Source: Laspinema olomoucense D3b (lineage in GTDB: Bacteria > Cyanobacteriota > Cyanobacteriia > Cyanobacteriales > Laspinemataceae). Taken from it: DNA of 64,000 nucleotides. The stretch's first letter is position 1; each line of letters starts with the position of its first letter. Shown piece after piece: positions 27,805 through 35,557 of this stretch. The stretch covers positions 1 to 64,000 of the forward strand of contig NZ_JAMXFA010000002.1 of the NCBI RefSeq assembly GCF_025370785.1, given 5' to 3'. A model generated the notes under the pieces. The model was not told where the DNA came from. It saw only the letters and a list, made by a program, of their open reading frames with translations, and searched no databases. The translations under genes and the position numbers were made by a program.

Positions 27805-28139
27805 CAGGTAAATTAAAAAAATATCAACAAATTGTGCAAAAATTGTTGATGGGTTATGCAGAAAGTAAGCCAGCTTATGGTGAGATTGAGGTAGAGACTA
27901 TTTTTGATACCCAACAAAATCATTATCAAATTGTCCATTTTGGTTGGCATCATGAGCGCTGGATTCATCAGGGTGTCATTCATTTAGATATCCGCAATGA
28001 AAAAATTTGGATTTTTTGCAATTCAACAGAGCATGATGTTGCGGAAGATTTAGTCAATTTGGGTGTCCCAAAGCAAGATATTGTGCTGGGCTTTTACCCT
28101 CCTTTTATGCGGAAAATGAGTGACTATGCAGTCGGCTGA
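27792..28139 (+). CDS. xisI: XisI family protein
   Basis: 115 aa, starting inside the end of xisH (ATG 27792), so translation is probably coupled. Typical XisI sequence: KKYQQIVQKLLMGYAE, FDTQQNHYQIVHFGWH and the C-terminal IVLGFYPPFMRKMSDYA. XisH/XisI pairs are numerous in cyanobacteria, far beyond fdxN elements, and behave like a two-gene module, perhaps a toxin-antitoxin-like or defence unit; that role is inference. It ends 42 bp from the stop of the convergent GIY-YIG gene. Confidence 0.92.
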   Translation: MEGVTGKLKKYQQIVQKLLMGYAESKPAYGEIEVETIFDTQQNHYQIVHFGWHHERWIHQGVIHLDIRNEKIWIFCNSTEHDVAEDLVNLGVPKQDIVLGFYPPFMRKMSDYAVG

Positions 28140-28180
28140 AAGTAGAAGAAACACAGCAGTATAAGCACATTAATGTATTC

Positions 28181-29434
28181 TTATACTCTAATAAGACTGG
28201 CTGTTTCCCGCTCATATCGGAATTGCTCAATGGTGCCGTCCTGGATTTTGGCGATCGCCTCCTCAATAGCTGCCAACGGCACGAGGAACCACTCTCTGGG
28301 CTTGACTGGCATATCAAAGCGATCGCGCAATTCCAACTCTAATCGCGCACTGGCGAAAAACTTCTGCAAAATTGCCTCTAGTTTTTTCCGGTTAATATTG
28401 GCAAGTTTAAACGTTGCCACAATTTCCACATCGGCTAACAAATAGGTCGGGTCTTGCTTAGCGTTAGCAATTCGCTTTTTAACATTCCCACCCCTCACCC
28501 CAATTTTATGAATAATCAACCGATTCTGAGCAATAAAAGGATGTTCCGACTCACTCCGCAAAACATAAATATAACCCGTCGGTAATTCCTCTTCTGCCTC
28601 CACTTCGGGTTCAGCCTGAAAAGAAAATAACGGGCCTAAATCCAGCTTAGTAATGCGACGGCTCTTTTTATCTTTATTTAAAGCGCGCTGGAATGACCTA
28701 AACAGGGGATTACTCTCAGTACCATTGTCATAAATCACCCGCATCCGGCAATTTTTAAGACCATACTCACTGATAAACATCTCTCCCATCTCAGCCACCA
28801 AAACCTTTTGTCCATCAAGAATAAACAAATCCTCGGTATTAATTGTGGCATTATCTTGATATTTCACCGTTTGCCGTTCCCCAGTTTTTAACTGACGGGC
28901 AACTTCCTCAAAGAGGGGTTTAAATTCATCAAAATCCTCGCAGGAAAAGCGCTGGGCCACTTCCTCCGCTGCCTTGATTTCTCGACGCGATTTGCCTGCG
29001 GCAATGCTGCGCGATCGCACATGAGTTAACTGAGTAACATCGTTTTCTGAAGCCGCATCAACCCCCACAGAAGCCAACAGCACCGCATCAATGTCGTCTG
29101 CTTCCAGGTTTTCTTCTAAAGTCCAATTAGCATCATTTCCCGCATTTAAAAGCCCTTGGGAGTCCAGAGGTTTTAGGAGGGCGCGACATTCCGCCAATTC
29201 TCGCAGGCGATCGAGGCGCACCGCATAAAGGCGATCAAAAATATTCCGATCCTCCCCATGTTGAGGCAGTCTACCTGTTTTGGCGACAAACCGCTCAATT
29301 TCGTCAAAACCTGCGATAATCCGCTCTTCTCGGGGAGAATGTTGGCGAGTGGGTTCCGGGGCGATATCTATCCCCAACTCAGCCAACAATTCTAAATCTT
29401 CATCGGTGGCAGATTTGGGTGTGGATTTAGGCAT
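28181..29434 (-). CDS. GIY-YIG nuclease family protein
   Basis: 417 aa from ATG 29434, overlapping the Uma2 stop by 8 nt, so the two are coupled. The GIY-YIG domain is C-terminal (about 287-390): GYIYVLRS (GIY), IIHKIGV (YIG), the Arg in VKKRIANA and the metal-binding Glu in KKLEAILQKFF, an arrangement like T5orf172/MUG113 nucleases. The N-terminal 280 residues are mostly helical and charged, with EDLFILDGQKVLVAEMGE before the nuclease. Such proteins occur beside adenine methyltransferases; the best partner here is the 932-aa enzyme at 23300, three genes away. Restriction function is inferred. Confidence 0.87.
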   Translation of the reverse strand: MPKSTPKSATDEDLELLAELGIDIAPEPTRQHSPREERIIAGFDEIERFVAKTGRLPQHGEDRNIFDRLYAVRLDRLRELAECRALLKPLDSQGLLNAGNDANWTLEENLEADDIDAVLLASVGVDAASENDVTQLTHVRSRSIAAGKSRREIKAAEEVAQRFSCEDFDEFKPLFEEVARQLKTGERQTVKYQDNATINTEDLFILDGQKVLVAEMGEMFISEYGLKNCRMRVIYDNGTESNPLFRSFQRALNKDKKSRRITKLDLGPLFSFQAEPEVEAEEELPTGYIYVLRSESEHPFIAQNRLIIHKIGVRGGNVKKRIANAKQDPTYLLADVEIVATFKLANINRKKLEAILQKFFASARLELELRDRFDMPVKPREWFLVPLAAIEEAIAKIQDGTIEQFRYERETASLIRV

Positions 29435-30146
29435 TGTTTTCCTCCTGGTGTTCAAATTCAGCAATGCCGTCCTGTTGTTGTGGCGGGTTTTGTAACTGTT
29501 GAATTAACCAATTGGCGGCAGCAGTGTTGGTTTCCGTGTTCAGTTGTTCTAGGGTTTGTTCTAAAAGGGCGATCGGCAACCCCGTCAACACTTGGGACTG
29601 CGCGATCGCTTCATAATGCCCCAAGGGAGTCAAGCCAAAGGCAAAAATCCGCCGTCCTTTGACATCAACCACCCAATATTCAGGAATCCCTAAGCTGGCG
29701 TAGAGTTGCTTTTGTTCATCCAGGTCAAGAGTGAGGGTCGTATCGGCAATTTCCCCCACCAGGTCGGGCAAACGGTGGCGACGCAAGTCAATCCGGCGCG
29801 GTTCTCCGGGTTGCCATCTGGGAATATTATCACCCTTGTACAACACTAAATCTGGCGCACAGGCGTGGGTATCCGGGCGTTCAATGACACAGCGGCCATA
29901 AGATTGCAAGACAAACTCAGGGTGTAGAAATACCCAAACAAAGAAAATTGCCGTCATCAAATCACTGAAGGAAGCATGATTTGGTCCTTCTTTGCCCATA
30001 TCTATCCACAACCATCCTTGATGAAATGAGATTTTTTGCCAGTCTATATCGGGGTTATCCCGGATAGCCACATAGTCTTGCCAGGTGGCGTTGTGCTGTT
30101 GGAGGATGGAGTTGGGTGGGGTGGGTTTTTCTAGGGAGAGGGTCAT
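29427..30146 (-). CDS. Uma2 family endonuclease-like protein
   Basis: 239 aa. Uma2/DUF820 domain at about 20-200 with ACAPDLVLYKGD (Asp), PDLVGEIADTT (Glu), DEQKQLYASLG (Lys region) and IPEYWVVDVKGRR. The longer C-terminal tail, about 35 residues, is Gln/Asn-rich. GGAGG lies upstream of ATG 30146. Its stop overlaps the start of the GIY-YIG gene, so it is the first intact gene of that unit. Distinct from the shorter Uma2 protein at 4994. The family is abundant and of unknown substrate. Confidence 0.9.
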   Translation of the reverse strand: MTLSLEKPTPPNSILQQHNATWQDYVAIRDNPDIDWQKISFHQGWLWIDMGKEGPNHASFSDLMTAIFFVWVFLHPEFVLQSYGRCVIERPDTHACAPDLVLYKGDNIPRWQPGEPRRIDLRRHRLPDLVGEIADTTLTLDLDEQKQLYASLGIPEYWVVDVKGRRIFAFGLTPLGHYEAIAQSQVLTGLPIALLEQTLEQLNTETNTAAANWLIQQLQNPPQQQDGIAEFEHQEENNA

Positions 30147-30199
30147 GGATTGTCACCTCCAGATGAGCTATAAATTGATTTTAGGCATTTTTTTCCTCC

Positions 30200-30295
30200 T
30201 TAACTTTCCGTAGTAGGAAAGCAATCCCTATCAAATAAACCGTGTTCGATACTCAGCTTATCTTGCACAAAAGCTGTCACCCGTTCGGTTAAGTC
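30200..30295 (-). pseudogene. Decayed gene tail upstream of Uma2
   Basis: On the minus strand, 31 codons are open from 30295 to a TAA at 30200, reading LTERVTAFVQDKLSIEHGLF and ending PTTES. There is no start codon, and TGA precedes the frame. The TAA is followed by GGAGG and an ATG (30188) whose frame (MPKINL) stops after 6 codons, echoing the MPKS start of the GIY-YIG protein. This looks like the surviving 3' end of an upstream gene of the cluster. Identity unknown. Confidence 0.4.
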
Positions 30296-30356
30296 TCAGG
30301 AATCCTTTTGGCTGGTGGAGTGGGATGCGCGATCGCCCCGGGGATTGGGGTACTCA

Positions 30357-30400
30357 TACTCTATCCGGTTGTGATAGAGCTTTAAAAACCGGATGGAGTA
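30357..30400. repeat. Stem-loop TACTCTATCCGGTT...AACCGGATGGAGTA
   Basis: 14-bp arms with one G:T wobble and a 16-nt loop, about 100 bp before the TPR gene at 30501. Probably a small palindromic repeat; a role in the mRNA leader is possible. The rest of the 30147-30500 gap has only the decayed gene tail. Confidence 0.6.
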
Positions 30401-30500
30401 TCAAAAACGGATGAGTTTTGTCAGTCCCAACCACAGTAAAATCAGGATATCCCAAATTCGGGTAGGCGTTCCATAGACCAACGAGCAGGCGGTAGGAAAA

Positions 30501-31910
30501 ATGGGTCAACAGGGTAAGGACTTAGAGATTGAGTTAGAGTTGCAGCAATTGCGTCAGGCGATGGAGATGGATTTAAAGTTAGAGCAGTTGCCTGAGGCGA
30601 TCGCAGCGCCACTGGCAGAACAATTGGCGCAAACTGAGGCAGACGATCGCCCAGAAGGGTCACCGAATCCAGTCGCGTCACCATCTTCCCGGAAACCCAA
30701 AGCATTTATCGCCGCGATCGCCTTGTTGGGTTTTGTGGTGGGGGGAAGTGCGATCGCCGCACTCAAGGTCCAGCAGTGGGCGCTAACCACCTCAACAACC
30801 ATTGGCACTGAGATAGAAACAGCGCAAAAAACGTTAAATATTGATTTCCTGAAACAGCACCGCCAAACCCTCCAAACTGCCACGGTTATCCTAGAAAAAA
30901 TTCCTAATTTACCGGGGTTCAACTATCAACAAGCTCAGGCTAATTTACCCCAATTGCGATCGCTCCAAACTACGGTACAACTGAACCTAACCGCCACGGA
31001 ACGCCTCAAACTAGCAGAAACCCTGGCAATGGAAGCCGCAGTGCTTGTTCAAAATCCTCCTCATCCGCTGGAAGTTTGGGCCAAAGCACGGGAGAAATGG
31101 CAGGAAGCGATCGGGCATTTACAGAGCATTTCACCGGATAGCATTGTCAGTTCAACCGCTCAACAAAAGTTATCAAGTTATCAAACTAATTTGACCATCA
31201 TTAACCAACGAATGGCGACTGCTCAAAAAGCGGTAGGCTTTAATAATCGAGGCGCTGCGGAAATTAGTAAACGAGACTATAGGCGAGCCATTCAATATTT
31301 TAACCAGGCGATCGCCCTGAATGCCAGTCAACCGGAAGCCTACATCGGACAAGGAATCGCTTACTCAGAACTCGGAAATAATCTCCAAGCCATTCAACAC
31401 TACGACAAAGCTATCCAACTCAATCCTAACTTTGCCGAAGCCTACTACAACCGAGGTTTATCTCATTATGAACTCGGAAATGAGGAAAAAGCACTAGAAG
31501 ACTACAATCTCGCGATTCAGAACCAGCCCAATTATGCACAAGCTTATCTGGAACGAGGTGGCGCTCACTATGCCCTAAAAGACCCCTCCACAGCAATGGC
31601 AGACTTCCAGCAAGCCGCCCAACTGTTTTCTCAGCAAGGGGATACCCAAAATCACAAATTAGCCCAAAAAATCATCGACTATTTGCAAGCGACAACAGAA
31701 TCCAATTCCGATGAAAGCGATCAAGCAGACTATCAAGAATGTTGGGACGCTTGGGGAAATCCCTGCAATGAAATTCATTATTATGTACCCCCCAGAACCT
31801 CCAAGAATTCCGGTGGGGTGAACGTTCCCAACCCCGAAGAGAACTCCAACTCCATTCGCACCCCCTCTCGCACTCGGGGAGGTAGCTTCCGCAGTCGGCG
31901 AAGGCGGTAA
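30501..31910 (+). CDS. Single-pass membrane TPR protein with W-motif module
   Basis: 469 aa. Acidic N-terminus (1-65), one membrane segment (about 69-88, FIAAIALLGFVVGGSAIAAL), a helical region, one W-motif module (about 165-235: PLEVWAKAREKWQEAIGHLQ ... QKLSSYQTNL), then at least three TPRs (250-370, such as YRRAIQYFNQAIALNASQPE) and a basic Arg/Ser-rich tail. The W module is the same unit as in the lipoprotein at 3409. TPRs should mediate protein contacts. ATG 30501 follows TAGGAAAA. No partner is adjacent. Confidence 0.85.
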   Translation: MGQQGKDLEIELELQQLRQAMEMDLKLEQLPEAIAAPLAEQLAQTEADDRPEGSPNPVASPSSRKPKAFIAAIALLGFVVGGSAIAALKVQQWALTTSTTIGTEIETAQKTLNIDFLKQHRQTLQTATVILEKIPNLPGFNYQQAQANLPQLRSLQTTVQLNLTATERLKLAETLAMEAAVLVQNPPHPLEVWAKAREKWQEAIGHLQSISPDSIVSSTAQQKLSSYQTNLTIINQRMATAQKAVGFNNRGAAEISKRDYRRAIQYFNQAIALNASQPEAYIGQGIAYSELGNNLQAIQHYDKAIQLNPNFAEAYYNRGLSHYELGNEEKALEDYNLAIQNQPNYAQAYLERGGAHYALKDPSTAMADFQQAAQLFSQQGDTQNHKLAQKIIDYLQATTESNSDESDQADYQECWDAWGNPCNEIHYYVPPRTSKNSGGVNVPNPEENSNSIRTPSRTRGGSFRSRRRR

Positions 31911-31923
31911 TTGATCTGGAGTT

Positions 31924-32160
31924 TTATTCTTTCGGCCATTCTTCTAACCCAGCTTCCGCTAATGCTTGTAACTCTGGCTCTTCTTCATAGATTTCCGCAT
32001 AAAGGGCGGCTGATTCTTGTAATTTAGCTGATTCTAAAGCCGATCGCAATCTTTGCAGCGCTGTCATAACAAGCGCCCTCGAATCTTGAAACCCATAGTC
32101 TTGGAACTGTTCAACAAATTGGCTGATTGAATCATCCAGTTTAAATGTATATTCTTTCAC
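31924..32160 (-). CDS. Small ParD/CopG-like antitoxin candidate
   Basis: 78 aa with a GTG start at 32160 and AGGA upstream. The N-terminus KEYTFKLDDSISQFVEQFQ and the following DSRALVMTALQRLR resemble a ribbon-helix-helix protein: one beta strand and two helices. The C-terminus is acidic (YEEEPELQALAEAGLEEWP), as in antitoxins. No toxin gene lies on either side: the TPR gene converges from the left and a repeat lies to the right. It is either an orphan antitoxin or a stand-alone regulator. Confidence 0.7.
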   Translation of the reverse strand: MKEYTFKLDDSISQFVEQFQDYGFQDSRALVMTALQRLRSALESAKLQESAALYAEIYEEEPELQALAEAGLEEWPKE

Positions 32161-32216
32161 CTTCTCAATCCTCTCGAACGAAACGGCTAATCAACAAAGT
32201 CGTTTTTCTTTCTGAC

Positions 32217-32270
32217 GCCGCGCAGGCGGGCTTCGTTTGTAGAGCCAGACCCTTGAGGGTGCGGGTTTTT
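32217..32270. repeat. Dispersed repeat GCGCAGGCGGGCTTCGTTTG
   Basis: Complement of the repeat at 26126-26215, sharing the core GCAGGCGGGCTTCGT. Lies upstream of the small antitoxin-like gene. Confidence 0.65.
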
Positions 32271-32309
32271 ATTGATCATTATTAATGCGGCATCAGGGAT
32301 AAAACCTAA

Positions 32310-32333
32310 CCCTCCCCGATATCTTGGGGAGGG
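32310..32333. terminator. CCCTCCCC/GGGGAGGG hairpin
   Basis: 8-bp perfect stem with an 8-nt loop, 57 bp beyond the helicase stop (minus strand). Member of the same GC-rich palindrome family as 12129-12232. Confidence 0.5.
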
Positions 32334-32389
32334 CGATCGCACCCCCAAACCTGTAGCGTTTGAGGAGCCTTCAAATCCCCGCCAATGGC

Positions 32390-35092
32390 TTAATCCACTG
32401 TCTCATTCACCGGGAAGCGATTAATCAACTGAATCGCCCGATAAGCATTCACCTTCAACCCCTCAGAAATGTGAGGGACATAGGGAATTTGAGACAAGAA
32501 ATCCAAAGTCCGGCGCAACATTCGCACAATATCACCCTCATCTAAACTCGTATTCGCACAGAGTTCGGTCCATTCCACCCCAAGCGCCCACTCTTCCACG
32601 ATCGCAATTAATTGCCGTTCTAACCAAATCGGTAGTGCTACTCGATGGCGGTGTTGCAGTTGAAACAGTTGTCGTCGTTCTCCTTGGAGTTGCGACAAGG
32701 CCCCCTCCACCTCTCGGGACAGATTATAATTCGTCCAATTATCAGGACGGGAAACCTCTGTCACCAAGGCGGCACAAGCACAAGCAAACTGATGGGGTTC
32801 TAACCATTCTAAACAGCCAGACATCAGGGCTAATCCCAGCCATAACTCGTTATCTCCCCGAATCGCCGCCGCACTTTCTCCCAGGGGAGTCACCTCAAAA
32901 GTCAGGTTTTCAATCGCCTCTTCATCGCCATCGGTTTGGGTTTCCAACTGTCGTAAACATCCCACCTGTTGCAGAATGTTAATCAAATCCAGAAACTCTT
33001 CCCAGTGAGCGGTGAGATGGCTATCCAGCTTGTTTTTGACCTTGCTGAGGTCGCTTTCTAGCTTCTTATAGCGTTTGAAATGTTTAACCAGAGTGCCAGG
33101 ATGTCCATATTGATTGAGAGGATGGTCCTTGAGTTGAGCATCCAGGGCCGCAATTCGTCCCTCCTGTTCCACTACTTCTGGGGCATAAAAGGTGGGAACT
33201 TCCAGGGGAATCAACTGGGCGATCGCTGCTGTATCTTCATTTCCCTTGCGGGATTGTCCCGGTTTGAGGATCAATTCTCCCGGGGGTAACGGGGATTCAA
33301 ATTGATTCCACCTCGGTAGCGGTTCATGCAATTCCACCACATCCAGTCCCGTCCCCACATACCAGCGATTGCTTTGACTCAAGCAGACCAAAATCGGCGA
33401 TTTCCCCGGTCCCGGTGCTTTGGCCACCAAAACCGCCAAAATAGGCTCTTTGGTGACAATATGACGGCCTTTGAGACTGAGCAATTGTCCCGGTTCAGCG
33501 GTAGAAAGGGCCTGCGCGGCGATCGTCCGAGTGGATTCTAAAGCTTGCTCCTCTAAGGTTTTGAGCAGTTGCCGTTCCACCTTCATGCGATCGCGTAATT
33601 TTTGATATCCCTTGCACAGGTCCTCATCCACCCCCTGCAACTGCTTTTTGAGACTGGCTAATTCCTGGGTTTGTTTGGAAATATCTTGCAATTTCGGTTG
33701 CAGGTGCAGGGTTGCCAAATACTGCCCAAAACTCGATTCCACCAGTTCTTTGGTTTCCTCTAAGGTATGGGTTTGCAGCAAATTTAACACCATCCCATAA
33801 GTGGGAGTAAACTGACTCACTAACGGATCCGGTCCCACCGTGGCTAAGTAGGACGCTTCTTTTGCCCCTTCAAATCGGGTCTGAACGGTGACCACATAGC
33901 CCCGTTCATCCATCCCTCGACGACCGGCTCTACCGGACATTTGCAGGAATTCTGAGGCTTTTAAGAGTCGATGTCCATCATCGGTCCGCTTGGATAAACT
34001 GGAAATCACTGTCGTTCGCGCAGGCATATTAATTCCTGCCGCCAGGGTTTCTGTAGCAAAGACGACTTTAATTAAACCCGCCTGAAACAGTTCTTCGACT
34101 AATCCTTTCCAGGCGGGTAAAATTCCGGCATGATGGGCAGCGATTCCCCGGAGGAGGGGTTGCAGTTGTCCCGTGCGTTCTGCTTCTGGGTTTTTGGCTA
34201 GAAATTCATGGACTCGTTTGTGCAGTTGTGCCGCTTCTTGGGGCGTCACCAGACTCAGGTCAGAGACTTGGGCAACTGCATCATCACAACGCCGACGACT
34301 GAAGATAAAGTAAATCGCCGGAAGCATATCCTGCTCATGCAAATGGGTCAATAACTCAATTAACCCCGGTTCATCTCGATTCGACCCTCTGCCTTTCCCT
34401 GGGGTTTTAATCAGGCGCTGGTTAATCTTGGTATGATCTTTACTCAGCAGGGGAAACAGTCCCTTGGCGCTGCAAAAGTAAAATTCTAGGGGAACGGGTC
34501 GATAATCCGAGTAAATTAACTGGGTGGGTCCATGTACCTGGGAGATCCATTCGGTTAACTGTCCAGCGTTGGCAACGGTGGCCGAGAGGGCGACAAGCTG
34601 AATTTCCGGAGGACAGTAGATGATTGATTCTTCCCAGACGGTGCCCCGTTGGCGATCGTTCATGTAGTGGCATTCGTCCAGAACTACCGCCTCGACTCCA
34701 TGTAAGGAAGTCCCCACGGCCCCAATGGAGGTACCGTAGAGCATATTTCTAAAAATTTCCGTGGTCATCACCAACACTGCTGCATCCCGGTTGATGGAGA
34801 TATCCCCGGTGAGCAGTCCCACGTTTTCCTCTCCAAACTGTTGCCGAAAGTCGCGCAGTTTTTGGTTAGAGAGGGCTTTGAGGGGGGTGGTGTAAAAGAC
34901 TCGTCCACCCCGTTTTAAGGCGCGGTGGATGGTGTATTCTCCGATTAAGGTTTTCCCGGAACCCGTGGGCGCACAAACCACCACGGACCGGCCTGCTTCT
35001 AAGGCGGCGATCGCCTCATGCTGAAATCGATCTAACGCAAAGGGAAACAGGTTGTTTGACTCAAATTTTTTCAAGATAGGGGTACTGTTCAC
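32390..35092 (-). CDS. Ski2/ISE2-like DEAD/DEAH box RNA helicase
   Basis: 900 aa from GTG 35092; TTG 35098 is an alternative two codons upstream. Superfamily 2 helicase: Q-like DRFQHEAI, Walker A APTGSGKT (about 41-48), DECHY (motif II), LSATV (motif III), then the second RecA domain with ATETLAAGINMPART and QMSGRAGRRG (motif VI). The remaining 450 residues include a long helical arm and C-terminal helical bundle as in Ski2/Mtr4. The closest known relatives are cyanobacterial proteins akin to chloroplast ISE2, implicated in RNA processing. Monocistronic. Function in rRNA or mRNA maturation is inferred. Confidence 0.92.
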   Translation of the reverse strand: MNSTPILKKFESNNLFPFALDRFQHEAIAALEAGRSVVVCAPTGSGKTLIGEYTIHRALKRGGRVFYTTPLKALSNQKLRDFRQQFGEENVGLLTGDISINRDAAVLVMTTEIFRNMLYGTSIGAVGTSLHGVEAVVLDECHYMNDRQRGTVWEESIIYCPPEIQLVALSATVANAGQLTEWISQVHGPTQLIYSDYRPVPLEFYFCSAKGLFPLLSKDHTKINQRLIKTPGKGRGSNRDEPGLIELLTHLHEQDMLPAIYFIFSRRRCDDAVAQVSDLSLVTPQEAAQLHKRVHEFLAKNPEAERTGQLQPLLRGIAAHHAGILPAWKGLVEELFQAGLIKVVFATETLAAGINMPARTTVISSLSKRTDDGHRLLKASEFLQMSGRAGRRGMDERGYVVTVQTRFEGAKEASYLATVGPDPLVSQFTPTYGMVLNLLQTHTLEETKELVESSFGQYLATLHLQPKLQDISKQTQELASLKKQLQGVDEDLCKGYQKLRDRMKVERQLLKTLEEQALESTRTIAAQALSTAEPGQLLSLKGRHIVTKEPILAVLVAKAPGPGKSPILVCLSQSNRWYVGTGLDVVELHEPLPRWNQFESPLPPGELILKPGQSRKGNEDTAAIAQLIPLEVPTFYAPEVVEQEGRIAALDAQLKDHPLNQYGHPGTLVKHFKRYKKLESDLSKVKNKLDSHLTAHWEEFLDLINILQQVGCLRQLETQTDGDEEAIENLTFEVTPLGESAAAIRGDNELWLGLALMSGCLEWLEPHQFACACAALVTEVSRPDNWTNYNLSREVEGALSQLQGERRQLFQLQHRHRVALPIWLERQLIAIVEEWALGVEWTELCANTSLDEGDIVRMLRRTLDFLSQIPYVPHISEGLKVNAYRAIQLINRFPVNETVD

Positions 35093-35557
35093 GCCCAAAA
35101 ATTCCTAGTGATTTTGTTTACTGTTTTTTCCAATCGGTTTGCCCGGGTCGCTCGTGTGATCTAGCGGTTGCTTTCCTTAGCAGTCGGATAGGTTTTTTTA
35201 GGGTTCTCCTGATGCTGCCCCTAGAATTTGCTCGCTTCCCAATTGCTGGACCGATTTTGGCGGGGTTTGCCCGTTGGCTGGCTCTCTCCCCGGCTTCTTT
35301 ATTAAAATCCCATTATTCTTTGGTGATTATTATAGCAATCTTCTGGGTCATCCTTCGACTTGAGTTTATAGCTGTTCTGTTTGCAAAAAATCTACGGGTC
35401 ATCTCGCCAATTCTTGGCTTTTATTGTTTAATTTTTGAATTATGACATTCGGGGTTTTCCTTGTACAGGTATCCCCTGGCTTCCGGTCTCTCCAGTCTCT
35501 TTAACTTGTTCGCTATTAACACTTGTCAACCTTCAAAGAGAGATAGACGAAACTGGG
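35093..35557. other. 465-bp gap without a supported gene
   Basis: A 77-codon hydrophobic plus-strand frame (35212-35445) has no clear ribosome site and no recognisable family, so it was not called. No strong palindromes were seen. Confidence 0.5.

Noticed and set aside
35212-35445. 77-codon hydrophobic ORF
   Set aside because: No family, no Shine-Dalgarno; lies in an AT-rich promoter-like gap.
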